64,000 nucleotides of DNA. Source: Trichomonas vaginalis G3 (lineage: Eukaryota > Parabasalia > Trichomonadida > Trichomonadidae). The position numbers and the translations under genes were made by a program. This document shows positions 52,113 to 62,692 of the stretch, in pieces. The stretch is taken from positions 4,960,001-5,024,000 of the forward strand of contig NC_067205.1 in the NCBI RefSeq assembly GCF_026262505.1, given 5' to 3'. Numbering within the stretch: the stretch's first letter is position 1; each line of letters begins with the position of its first letter. The notes under the pieces are model-generated. The model made no database searches. It saw only the letters and a program-made list of their open reading frames with translations, and was not told the DNA's origin.

Positions 52113-52143
52113 GCCGCTAAGTGGCGAGATGATCCATAGGATC
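52113..52143. repeat. Micro-hairpins between convergent small genes
   Basis: GCCGCTAAGTGGC (52113-52125, one G-T pair) and GATCCATAGGATC (52131-52143) lie in the 60-bp gap between two convergent genes. The equivalent gap in Maverick 1 lacks them. Confidence 0.85.
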
Positions 52144-52160
52144 TCATATTTATTTTTCCA

Positions 52161-52397
52161 CTATCTACATCCTATTTTATTAAGTATTCCTTCAGCAATT
52201 CCACCAACTGCGTTACCTGCTTGTGCTCCCATCGCCGGATTACCTGCTTTAGTACCTAATACTCCACCTATGATAGTTCCTGCCGTTTTCGCTACTGGTG
52301 CCAAAAAGTTTGCTACAGGTTTAATAATCTTTTTATAAACCCAACCCGCAGCTTTCTTAATTCCATCCCATAATTTTTTAAAGAATCCTGCAGCCAT
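52161..52397 (-). CDS. Small basic amphipathic/Gly-rich peptide
   Basis: A 78-aa homologue of 9268-9501 with the same MAAGFFKKLW start and Gly/Ala-rich C-terminal half. A few substitutions only; the last residues differ (GCR instead of GG). Confidence 0.75.
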   Translation of the reverse strand: MAAGFFKKLWDGIKKAAGWVYKKIIKPVANFLAPVAKTAGTIIGGVLGTKAGNPAMGAQAGNAVGGIAEGILNKIGCR

Positions 52398-52463
52398 TTC
52401 TGATTTAATATTAATTAAAAAATATATTTCATCACTTATATTCTAATTTTTATTTAATGATAA

Positions 52464-52832
52464 ATGAAACCGATTTTAAAAATAAATGAAACAGAGGAGG
52501 AAGAAATAAATGAAAGTAAAGATGTTCAACAAAAAATAAACGTTGTTAAACCAATTACTGAAATAAAAATTTTTTCATCTGTTGAAGAATTTAATGACTA
52601 TTATGCTAACAATAAAAAATTATTTGAAGAATTGACAACATGTAAATTGAATAAAATGTTTAAAGTTGATGGATTCAAAATTTCAAAAATAAAAGGAGTG
52701 GTTAGTTTGAAATCTATTCCTCAATCAAGAATCACCTCATTAATGAAAATTGATGATTTAACAAAAAGAATAGAAGAGATTGAAGAAAGAATGAATCAAA
52801 TAATTGATTTCATAAATTCAAATAATCATTAG
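52464..52832 (+). CDS. Acidic coiled-coil Maverick protein
   Basis: A 122-aa protein. The N-terminus is Glu-rich (residues 9-20), the centre is mixed, and the C-terminus (about 95-118) is a heptad-like helix (DLTKRIEEIEERMNQIIDF). It is the intact form of the gene broken at 8806-9200. After its stop codon lies the junction of a deletion that removed the 156-aa gene. Function unknown. Confidence 0.65.
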   Translation: MKPILKINETEEEEINESKDVQQKINVVKPITEIKIFSSVEEFNDYYANNKKLFEELTTCKLNKMFKVDGFKISKIKGVVSLKSIPQSRITSLMKIDDLTKRIEEIEERMNQIIDFINSNNH

Positions 52833-52855
52833 TTTCTTAAAGTTCAATGTTGATT

Positions 52856-53260
52856 CTGAGACATGAATTTTTAAAGTTTATTTTTTTTATTTCATTATGG
52901 TAGTGAATCTTTTACTCGTTTATGAGGTCTTTGATTATGACTCCATTGATTCCATTCAGGATTTAAACAATGTTTAATTAATCGCGGAATATCTGACATC
53001 ATCTATATATAGCTTCTTTTATAAAAGATAAAAAATAAATTATTTTAAAATTAATGTTAATTTTTTAATAATGTGTTTAGTATATAATATTTATTACTAA
53101 TTTATTTAATAATGTCGCACTTTCTTACAAATTCATGACTTTTAAAAAACGTAAGAAAAAATTTTTATATCATCTATATATGGAAGATGCATTAAAATAT
53201 ACCTTCATCTATATATAGACGTAACAAAAAAAGTCACACACCCCGTCATATTCTACTACT
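52856..53260. repeat. Right terminal inverted repeat, Maverick 2
   Basis: About 405 bp. Longer than the left TIR because of extra sequence (about 53070-53205) that includes a further CATCTATATAT box, giving three such boxes here instead of two. Outer ~45 bp match the left end exactly by eye. Confidence 0.8.
52895..53002 (-). pseudogene. Remnant of the TIR gene (35 codons), right
   Basis: Same two internal deletions as 35288-35395, differing by a Pro/His change. The shared deletions show that the TIRs exchange or copy sequence. Confidence 0.85.
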
Positions 53261-53266
53261 TTTTTG
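53261..53266. repeat. Target-site duplication, right (Maverick 2)
   Basis: TTTTTG directly after the right TIR, equal to 35128-35133. Confidence 0.9.
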
Positions 53267-53347
53267 ATACACTTCCGGTGAAAAATTTAGCCTTGACAAT
53301 AGGATGAAATATATTGTAAAAAAATAAATTTTAGATTTTGAAGTTTA

Positions 53348-53353
53348 TCATTT
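53348..53353 (+). promoter_or_regulatory. Inr-like initiator box
   Basis: TCATTT, 12 nt before the ATG of the 386-aa gene, fits the trichomonad initiator consensus. Maverick 2 ends only 87 bp upstream of this box. Confidence 0.65.
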
Positions 53354-53359
53354 CGAATA

Positions 53360-54520
53360 ATGAAATATAAACAATACAAATTTTCTGTCGTTTCGAGATT
53401 CATAAATGATCGGAATCTTCCAGCTCCGACTGAAATAGAACTTTCGGAAGCTAATTTTCAAGACGAATCTTCTTTATTAAGATTTATTTTGGATATCCCT
53501 AAGGATTTAAGCTTTTCCATTGACTCATATTCAATGAATCTTTTGATACATTTCATTATCGAGCAATCTACACAAAATGAAACAATATTAAAATTCACAA
53601 TTCAAAATATCACTTCTTCGAATATCTTTCAAATAGATTTGATACTACTGGAAAATTTATTCGAATATTTATCGCATTATATTAACCAGATTTTTTTCAT
53701 TTTTTCATTAAAATTAATTCATTTTAAAGCTTTAGATAACATACAATACCTTTATTTATCAACATTTTCCGATCAATATGATGAGATATTACGTTTCATA
53801 AGCAGCAGTGACAATTCTCTCTATATCATCGATACATTTATTGCTTTGATTAAAAACAATATTCTTGACGTTGAATTCTTCCAAAACGCAGTTTTACTCA
53901 AGAAAGAAATTTTTTCTAGTATTATTGAGTACGAAAATCAATATTCAACTTATGCAATTGCAAATTTCTTTACAAAATTATTAAAATATTACCCAGGATA
54001 TGCAACTGCTCTTCCATGTTCGGATATACTAATATCAAATTATTTCAACTTTTTTAATGACGTGAATTCAATTATAAATAACGAAGATTTTGTTTATCTT
54101 CTCAAATTTATAGTTTTATTTTATAAAGCAGTCGATATAACATCTGAGATGGCTTTAGAATTCATAAAAACACTTGAAATTCTGCGAAGTCTTTCTCCTC
54201 ACTATTCATTTACAGAGTATGTAGTTCAGGGGTATTATTGTGTACTTCCTCTTATACCCATGCAAATTTCATCTACCGATTTTTTAAATTCACATGAATT
54301 TTTAATTAATTATGCAATTGAGAATTCAAATCTTCACAAATATTTGAAATTATATTCCAGATGTTTCCGCAGATTTGATAGCGATGAAATATTCAAAAAT
54401 GTTTTTCATATCTTAAACCTTGTAGAAGTTACAACAGAATATTTATCAGAAAATCAGGATCTTTCTGAGAAACAGATCTTTATTTGCAACGATATCCTAA
54501 CGAGGGTTAATTTAATTTAA
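53360..54520 (+). CDS. Unrecognised 386-aa helical protein
   Basis: A 386-aa, Leu/Ile/Phe/Ser-rich and mainly helical protein without signal peptide or clear membrane helices. The regular helical pattern from about residue 40 could be an armadillo/HEAT-like solenoid, but no repeat consensus is convincing. A proper Inr-like box and clean frame support a real gene. It overlaps the convergent chromodomain gene by 4 bp at the stop codons. Maverick 2 is inserted just upstream and might affect its expression. Confidence 0.6.
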   Translation: MKYKQYKFSVVSRFINDRNLPAPTEIELSEANFQDESSLLRFILDIPKDLSFSIDSYSMNLLIHFIIEQSTQNETILKFTIQNITSSNIFQIDLILLENLFEYLSHYINQIFFIFSLKLIHFKALDNIQYLYLSTFSDQYDEILRFISSSDNSLYIIDTFIALIKNNILDVEFFQNAVLLKKEIFSSIIEYENQYSTYAIANFFTKLLKYYPGYATALPCSDILISNYFNFFNDVNSIINNEDFVYLLKFIVLFYKAVDITSEMALEFIKTLEILRSLSPHYSFTEYVVQGYYCVLPLIPMQISSTDFLNSHEFLINYAIENSNLHKYLKLYSRCFRRFDSDEIFKNVFHILNLVEVTTEYLSENQDLSEKQIFICNDILTRVNLI

Positions 54521-54873
54521 TTTTTATTTTTTATTTCAAGTTTGAGTAAACTTTCAAGATAATCTATATAAGCCTTTTGATGTTCTTCATCTAGATTCTT
54601 GTTTAATATGTGATGAATTTGATTTTTTTTTGAAAATTCAAGATAAAATTCTTTTTTATCTTGATCAACAACATGAACAATTCGAGTACAGCGTAACATT
54701 TCATCAATATTTTCTGTTTTCTTCGTTTCTAGATATTTTTCAAATATTTCTTGCGGAATCTCATTTTGATATACCCATTTATTTTTTTCCGGATGCTGAT
54801 CTTTGTACTTAACGAAATATTGCTTGACTATTCGCTCAGAAACAACATATTCGATCTCTTTTCTCTTTCTCAT
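54517..54873 (-). CDS. Small chromodomain (HP1-like) protein
   Basis: A 118-aa protein. Residues about 7-50 (EYVVSERIVKQYFVKYKD...NKWVYQNEIPQEIFEKYLETK) look like a chromodomain, with the aromatic positions Tyr8, Tyr19/Tyr22 and Trp33 near the expected methyl-lysine cage. Residues about 62-112 (RIVHVVDQDKKEFYLEF...AYIDYLESLL) resemble a chromo-shadow domain, giving an HP1-like layout in a very short protein. TCACAAAT lies about 13 nt before the ATG as an Inr-like box. It would bind methylated histone H3 in heterochromatin; this is inferred from domain similarity. Confidence 0.6.
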   Translation of the reverse strand: MRKRKEIEYVVSERIVKQYFVKYKDQHPEKNKWVYQNEIPQEIFEKYLETKKTENIDEMLRCTRIVHVVDQDKKEFYLEFSKKNQIHHILNKNLDEEHQKAYIDYLESLLKLEIKNKN

Positions 54874-55097
54874 TGAATATTTGTGACACTTTTGAATTCA
54901 ATCAAATCAAAAATATTTGAAATTGCTAGAATTTTTTTCTTTCTCATGAATATTTGAAATGACTCAAAAGGAAAACTCGTTCGATTCAATTCAATTTTGA
55001 ATCAGAATTTTTTAAGGACCAATAAATCAAATTATGTTAAGAAAATCTTTTTTTAACTCAGAGTATCAAAAGTACGTTAAACCTTCAATTTTATCTC

Positions 55098-56592
55098 ATG
55101 TCGGAAAGCGAACCGACAATAGTGGAAGAGAATCAAACTATATCAGTATCCATCCAAGCTATTGTTGATGAAGAAAAAGGAGATGGAGCTGATATGCTGG
55201 ATTTAATTCAAAATGAATTGAATTCCCGTAAAAAATTGAAATATAGAATGGAAATACCTGAAAATCCCCAATTCCAATTCTCAAGGAAAGATATAGCAAA
55301 TTAAAATTTACAGATCCTACAGAAGCTGCTATATTTATTGCAAAAGATTCATATAATTCTTTTTATCCATTAAATTTTGAGCAAGGAAAAAAGTTTCGTT
55401 GTCCTAACTGCCAATTTTGCATGGAGCTTGTAAAGACTCATGAAAATGGTCAACTTTTCTTCATTCCAGTAATTAAACACGAGCATAGAGCAAAGCAATG
55501 CAAGCCGAGTAACAATATACCAAAAATTCTTAAGTTGCAAGCAGGAAAAAAAGTCTATGAATTAGCAAATTCTGATAATGTTCCTCAATGCAAAGAAATT
55601 TTTGCAAAAGAATTGAATATTCCCAATGCAACTTATACGATGTTCCATAATATAGTAAATAAACTTAAAGGAACCACAAAAGGGGATAGAATTCAATCTT
55701 ACAATTATTTCTCAACAATTTTTCAATCATAAACAAAATCGAACAAGGATTCTGCGAAATGATTTTAGTTAAAGAAGTTAACAATGAAATTGAATTGCAT
55801 ACATTTAAGAAAGGTGATGAATTACCTGAAAATTCAAAAGACTTTCAAATTTATTCATTTATTGTAATTCCTCCAATAACTCATTTTTACATGCAAACAC
55901 AAGCTTTTTGCGGAATAATTCAAATTGATGGAACGTTTTTATTTTGTATTAAAAATGGAAACTTACTCATTATTGGTACACCTGCACCAAATAATAGACT
56001 TATCCCTATTGCATTTGCATGGTCTGTTAGTGAAAATACGATAACAATTAAGGATATGCTCACTAAATTGAAATCTTTTATTCCACCAAGCAGATTCAAG
56101 AATATTTATTCCGATCAAGGTCCGGCAATTATAGCTGCTGTTAGAGAATCAGGCTTTTCTTGCAATCATAAATTTTGCTTACGTCATTTTGCAACAAAAA
56201 GGGAATACATCAATGTCTATTCCGAAATTGTTGAAGTCGCTTACGCAGACCATCCTCAAAAACGAATTGACTTGATTAAAAAGTTAGAAACTCGTTTACA
56301 AGAGGAATATCCAAACCGCGAAAATAATCAGGATCTCTTTAAGTACTTAGATAGTATTAACCCATTTGAAGGATTCGCTGACTACACCGCTGGCATACTC
56401 ACAACATCTCTTATTGAATCCCTTAATGCCGAAATTAAAGATAAATGGGATACATATGAACCCGCCGAACTAATTATCCGTCTCATTGAACATGAATTCA
56501 ATCTTGTTAAAAATGTTTTAACAGGTGATTTTAAATCAGATAATATTATCTATCTTCAATTAACATTACTTCCGAATCAAGTATTTCCTTAA
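55098..56592 (+). pseudogene. Mutator-like (MULE) transposase, frameshifted
   Basis: Three frames (55098-55304, about 55300-55732 and about 55700-56592) make up one MULE transposase. It has an N-terminal FLYWCH/WRKY-like zinc finger (CPNC...HEH...C) and a DDE core: Asp in QIDGTFLF, Asp in YSDQGPAI, the CLRHFA motif and Glu in SLIESLNAEI. Frameshifts near 55295 and 55715 break it. The last ~15 codons (from about 56545) are read out of frame from the neighbouring LRR gene, so the real C-terminus is missing. It is inactive and truncated. Confidence 0.85.
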
Positions 56593-59500
56593 ACCAAAAA
56601 TCTTTTTACGGTTGTTCTGCAATTTCAGTTCTCAACATATTTTCTGGTGGTAGTCTAACTATTGAAAATAACGCATTTTCACCGTCTTCAACCACTCCTA
56701 TATCTTCACAAGAAAGAATTTTCGATTTGACTTCAATAGGAAACATGATCATTACCAATTCATTTTATCAATCACGATTAACAGATTTGATCATAAAATC
56801 AAGTGGTTCTCTAACGATTATGACAGATAGTTTTAAATCATGTGTTTATCTAAGAAATGTTAAGTTGTATTGCAACAATGATTTTACATTGAATTCAAAT
56901 GTTTTTAATTCTTGTTCAGCACTATCTAATGTTGAAATATCTTGTGATGGACTTACATATTTAAATCCAAACTGCTTGAGTTCATTAAGTTCTCTTTCTA
57001 GTGTTAGTTTATCAAGCGGTGGAAACATGATTATTGATCGTCTTTCCTTTTCTAATTGCGATCAATTAGACTCTGTTAATTTTATATCAAAAGGAAGTCT
57101 CGAAATTAGAACAGATTGGAATCGAAATTATCAGATAACAAATTCATCCTTTTATGGATGCACTAATATTAGATCAATAACACTGTACTCTCAAAATTCA
57201 TTGACAATATATTATTATGTTTTTTATTCGATGTCAAATATTAATAATATTGATATCGGTTCAAACGGTTCCGTAAATATTAACGATTATGCTTTTTGTA
57301 ATTCATTTCGACTTTCAAATTTGCGTATAAGCTCAAATGGATATTTAAATATTTATAGAAATGCATTTCAAAATGCAGATGGAATTGAAAACTTAAACTT
57401 GACAAGTAATTCATACATATTTATTAGAGAATCTGCTTTTTATTCACTCGATAACTTAACAACTTTATGTTTACAATCAAATGGCTATATTACACTTAAT
57501 AGTTATTCTTTCCAAAATTGCTTAAAACTTGAAGAAGTTGATATCAAATGCAATGAAAATTTAAATATCAATGAGTTAACTTTCTATAATTGTCAAAATC
57601 TTAAAAGGATTGACTTTGAAGCAAATGGAACATTAAACATTTTGAATCGAGATTACAATAATTATAATAATCAATATTCTCCATTTTATAAGTGTAATAA
57701 TTTAGAATCTATAAATCTGTATTCGAATGAATCTTTAACTGTACAATCCTCTGCATTCCGTCAAATTCTTTCTCTTACTTCTGTCAATATTGCATCTCTT
57801 TCAAATGTTGAATTATCAGACTCCTCGTTTTCCAACTGTCCAAACTTAACTTTTTTCTCAATTAACTCAAATGGAACAACAACAATAGGTAGTAGTGCAT
57901 TTTCTTCTTGCTCAAATTTAGCAGATTTTACAATTAACTCAAATGGAGCAACAACAATAGGTAGTAGTGCATTTTCATCTTGCTCAAATTTGACTTATCT
58001 TAAAATTATTTCGTATGGAGCTTTAACAGTTAATTATAGAGCATTTTATAATGACAATAATATAATCTCATTAAATATTTCTTCTCCAAGTTCAATAACA
58101 ATTGGATCTTCATCATTTTATAGTTGCACAAACTTGTCATATGTAAAGTTATCTTCAGACTCAATTGTAAATATATATTCCACATCTTTTTATCAGTGCT
58201 CAAATCTTGAAACAGTCAATATCAAATCTAAAGGATCATCAAACTTGTATTATAATGCGTTCCAATTATGTCAAAACTTGAAAAATGTTTATTTAGAATC
58301 AGAGGATTCATTTACATACTATAAATATGGTGACTACCAATATTCTGCTTTTAGTGAATGCCCAAGTTTGACAGATATAACAATATATTCAAAAGGATCA
58401 ATAACTATTCAAAATTACTTTGCATATAAAAATCCATCAACTTTCAAACTCAATATTACATCAGAATCAGAAATTAATATTGGCATCAGTTCATTTTATG
58501 AGTGTCAGAATCTACAATCAATATCTATTAACACTCCAACAAATATTTACATTGGAAGTTCTGCTTTTTATTCATCTAATATAACTGAACTCAATCTGGT
58601 CACAGATGGAAATATATCAATTGGTTCTAATGCATTCCAAAATTCAAGTAATTTGCAGATAATAAATATTCAATCTGGAGGATTTCTCTTGATATCATCC
58701 TATGCATTCAAGAACTGTTCATCGATTTCTTCAGCAAATTTATCATCTATTGACAATTTAGACTTTTATAATTATTCATTTCAATATTCAGGAAATAACT
58801 TAGAATTTGATATTTCGTGTGGAAGGTCTGTAATAATTCAAGCTCAAGCTTTCCAAAATAGTAATTTAAAGTACCTTAACATATCTACAAATGAAAATTT
58901 GTTTATGTACCAATATTATACTAATAGCTACGTAGAAAATTCTGTGTTTAAAGATAGCAGCTTAGAGTCTTTAACTTTAAACTCGGGATCTGATATGAGA
59001 ATTGAGTCATGTGTATTTTATCAACTTCCAAATCTCACATCAATTGATCTACATTCATCGTTGTCAATTGATTTAGGTTCTACTTCTTTTTATTCATGTA
59101 AACAACTTTCAAAAATATCTATTTCATGCGAAGGTTATTTAACAATTAATAGCACTGCATTTTTCCTTGCAGAGAATCTAGAAACACTAAATTTGTATTC
59201 AAATTCAGTAATGACAATTAATTATAATTCATTTGGTAATATTTCTCATTTGTCTCAATTATTTATTCATTCAAATGACTCCATAACTCTTTACAGTAAT
59301 GCATTTCAAAATTGTGCTATTTTAGAGGAAGTAATTATTCAATGCAATGGAAATCTTGTTATTGATTATAAATCATTCAATAATTGCGAAAACCTAAAAA
59401 GAATTGATTTCAGTTCAAACGGTTCAATGACAATTAAAAATTATGCTTACTCTAATCAAAATAATCAATATTCTCCATTTTATAATTGTAATAATTTAGA

Positions 59501-61607
59501 ATCTATTATATTATATTCAAATAATACTATGATAATTCAAAATTATATTTTCTATCAAAATCCTTCTCTTTATTCTGTAAATATAACATCGCTTTCAAGT
59601 ATAAATCTATATTCATATTCATTTTACACATGCACAAATTTAACCAATCTAATTGTCAGCAGTCAGTCATCAACATATATTGGACAAAACGCTTTTATAA
59701 ATTGCTATAATATATCCAATCTTACAATTAATTCATTTGGATCATTGACAATTGATAATTCTGCTTTTTCTGCACTTAATAGCCTGACTTCATTAAGTTT
59801 ACAATCTGATAATCCGATTCAACTTAATAGTTATTCTTTTTCATCTTGTTCAAATCTAATAGAAACAATTATTCGATGCAATGGCAATCTTAATATTAAC
59901 TATAGAGCATTTTATAATTGTCAAAGTCTGAAAAGAATTGACTTTGAATCAAATGGAATGATATCAATTAAATATTCAGAATCAAATAATTATAATTCTC
60001 CATTTTATCTCTGTAATAAATTGGAAACATTGCATTTATATTCAAAAGATGAATTATCGATACAATATCCATTCTATGGCAATCCATCATTGTATTCTGT
60101 TGAAATCAAATCAGATTCCATAATAACTTTGTATAGTTCTATATTCTACAATTGTTTTAATTTAACATATGTAACTATTTCTGAAGGTTATAGAACGATT
60201 TCATATTCATCGTTCTATTCATGTTACAACCTTCAGTCATTTACTGTTCCTTCTACTGTCACAGCAATTAGATCAAGTGCATTTTATAATTGCACTGGTC
60301 TAATTGAATTTAACTTTATTAAATCTAGTTCATCAGTATCACTTGACAGTGATGCATTCACTAGTTCAAAAGCAGTCAATATTTTCATTGGAAGAGTTAT
60401 TTCGTCTACAGATTATTTGCCTTGGCGAGAATCAGCAAAGTCTATCAAATTTGATTATATTTCAAACATTCCATCTTCTGCATTCAAATCATGGGTAAAT
60501 CTTGAGTTGATTGACATAGGTCCAGCTATTTTAACATTAGAAGCTGATACATTTTGTTCTGCTTCATTACTCAAAACTCTCATTTTCAGAGATACGCAGA
60601 TGCCAATTTTGTTAGGAAATAACTCCTTCAACACAAGTTTGCAAATTGAGACACTTGTAATACATCGCCCAATTAATTTGGATCAGATACAAAATGGAAA
60701 GCAATTTAAGAACATTTCAATTGCAAATGTTGCTGATATCTTAGATAATCAATTCTTTTCTTCTCCAAATTTATCCTTTTTATCACTTGGAAGAGGAATA
60801 AGATCTATTGGAGATAGTTGCTTCTACTCAAGCAACATAACTGAAATAGATATGATCAGATGTGTTGATCTCAGATCAATAGGAAATGAAGCTTTCAAAT
60901 CTTGTCAATTATTAGAGAAAGTTATTCTTCGTCCTTCCCTTGAATCACTTGGAGATTCTTGCTTCGAACAATGTCCATCATTATACTACATCCCTCTTCC
61001 AAAGCAGATCACTTTCATTGGAGAGAGGTGTTTCGCCTCCTGCTACAAACTGAGAGATGTCGTCATTCCTCCTCAACTGGCAAACATCAGAGAGTCAACG
61101 TTTATGTCTACTGCAATTGAGAGAATTAAACTCGAATATGGAACATTCGTTGATCCTGATGCATTCAGAAACTGCACATCTCTTAGAATAGTTGAAATAT
61201 TTGATCACTGCACACTATATAAAGACTCTTTCAGATTGTGCAACAACATCGAAAATGTTGTTTTCTACGAATATGTCACTATCTATGAAGGATCTTTTGA
61301 ACAAATGGGAAATGTTTCATATTATGGTCTTGTTGATTATTGGAGTATTGGAACGTATGATGAACTTCATTCGCTAAATATTCAGAAAATTAATGTTGTT
61401 CCTGGCTATGTTTCCACAAAATATGCTGATATTGATGTGAATTTTATAAACATCACATCAAGTGAATTCACTTATTCTCAACCGGCAAATCCATCAGAAC
61501 CTAGTAACCCAACTACACCAGTTCCTGTTCCAAAACCAGAGCGCAAACCATGTTCAGAAATACCATACTATAGCCAATTAAGAAGGATTAATAATAGAAA
61601 GAGATAA
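56544..61607 (+). pseudogene. BspA-like (TpLRR) protein gene, 5' truncated
   Basis: The LRR frame is open from about 56547; the first ATG is at 56727, giving 1,626 codons. It consists of about 55-60 TpLRR/BspA repeats of ~23 residues (L..I.I.S.G...I...AF..C.NL), Ser/Asn-rich. The last ~40 residues are Pro-rich and basic. BspA-like proteins are adhesion-type surface proteins in trichomonads, usually starting with a signal peptide. Here the LRR pattern already runs through 56547-56726 without signal peptide and ends at the MULE junction, so the true 5' end has been lost. It might still be translated from Met56727 as a non-secreted product. Confidence 0.85.
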
Positions 61608-61990
61608 AAAGCCTATGTGATTATAAGATTAAAAATAAATTATTTGTTAGCTTTTACATATTTTATTCAGAACTTATTTTTAAACGGATCGAAATAAAGG
61701 TATATTTATTTTTACTCTAATGAACTTTGATATCTAAAAGAAACTCTTACATATCAGTATTTTGTCCATAAAATCGCATTTTAACGAACTCATATGTCCT
61801 TTTTTGATGCAGCCAAATATAAAATTTGTGTTTTGTTTAACGGAAATCAACTTTATAATTAAATTTAGTCCCATTATTCGCAAAAATAATGCATAAAACA
61901 TCTGAAATCAAATGAAAGAAAAATTTGAATTTTATTTGATGTTGGAAAGTAATGTAAAATAGATTGTATTACGACATAATTGTATTTAAT
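61608..61990. other. Spacer between LRR gene and adenylate kinase
   Basis: About 380 bp between two convergent genes. Nothing is recognised except the likely overlapping stop/polyadenylation signals TAAA at both gene ends. Confidence 0.5.
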
Positions 61991-62644
61991 TTACTGGAGA
62001 ATTGCAAGAACTTCCTCTGTAACCTGCTTAGCTTGCTTTCCTGTTCCTAAGACTGTCTTGAGGAGTCCAAGCTGAGTGTAGTAGTCAAGGACTGGCTGGA
62101 ATGTGTTGCCGTACTGATTCATACGCTGGTTGAAGACCTCGATTGTGTCGTCCTTTCTAACGATGAGATCTTCGCCTGTTTGGTCATCTTTCATTGGAAC
62201 CTTTGGTGGATTGAACTTTGTGTGGTATGTTCTGCCGGATCCTGGGTGGAAGAGGCGTCCACAGATTCTTTCCTGAAGCTCTTCACGAGAAACTTGAAGA
62301 TAAATAACGTGTGTGACTGGACGGCCAATCTTTTCAAGGAGCTCGGCAAGGAGCTTAGCCTGGTTGATTGTACGTGGAATGCCATCAAGGATGAATCCCT
62401 GCTCTGGTGGGATCTTACCAAGGACAGCCTCGAAAACTTCCATGACTGTTGCATCATCGACAAGAAGGCCACTCTCAATGATGCTCTTGACCTTGAGGCC
62501 AACTGGAGAGCCAGCAGCAATCTCGGATCTGAAGCAGTCGCCTGTTGAGATGTGGGCAAGGCCAAACTTCTTTTCAAGAATTTCGGATTGTGTGCCTTTG
62601 CCGGAGCCTGGAGGGCCGAAGAAGATAATGCGCTTTGTAGCCAT
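61991..62644 (-). CDS. Adenylate kinase (long-LID type)
   Basis: A 217-aa enzyme converting ATP + AMP to 2 ADP. P-loop GPPGSGKGT (residues 10-18), NMP-binding segment STGDCFRSEI, GFILDGIPRT, and a long LID domain starting GRLFHPGSGRTYH and including NPPKVPMKDDQTGEDLIVRKDD. The start is the ATG at 62644 (MATKR), because it gives the conserved length and has an Inr-like box just before it; an in-frame ATG at 62692 is less likely. Codon use is richer in G+C than neighbours, as expected for a highly expressed housekeeping gene. No mitochondrial or hydrogenosomal-type presequence is obvious. Confidence 0.95.
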   Translation of the reverse strand: MATKRIIFFGPPGSGKGTQSEILEKKFGLAHISTGDCFRSEIAAGSPVGLKVKSIIESGLLVDDATVMEVFEAVLGKIPPEQGFILDGIPRTINQAKLLAELLEKIGRPVTHVIYLQVSREELQERICGRLFHPGSGRTYHTKFNPPKVPMKDDQTGEDLIVRKDDTIEVFNQRMNQYGNTFQPVLDYYTQLGLLKTVLGTGKQAKQVTEEVLAILQ

Positions 62645-62649
62645 TGGGT

Positions 62650-62658
62650 AAAAAGTGA
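62650..62658 (-). promoter_or_regulatory. Inr-like initiator box of adenylate kinase
   Basis: On the minus strand TCACTTTTT ends about 6 nt before the ATG, matching TCA(Y)T(W) at the short distance usual in trichomonads. Confidence 0.7.
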
Positions 62659-62692
62659 AGTAAACCAAAAAGTCACTTTTATGATTTGACAA

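Larger units (their letters stand above)
35134..53260. mobile_element. Maverick/Polinton element 2 (18.1 kb)
   Basis: Complete element, inverted relative to Maverick 1, with termini AGTAGTAGAATATG...CTACTACT and a 6-bp duplication TTTTTG. Polymerase B and integrase are intact. Compared with Maverick 1 it has lost most of the TIR gene, the 156-aa gene and the 299-aa gene, and has frameshifts in capsid, penton-like and 245-aa genes. It has gained a ~4-kb repeat-bounded cassette with primase-helicase and KilA-N genes. Confidence 0.95.

Noticed and set aside
62180-62676. Overlapping genes opposite or out of frame with adenylate kinase
   Set aside because: They are shadows of the G+C-richer adenylate kinase coding sequence, which has clear conserved motifs.
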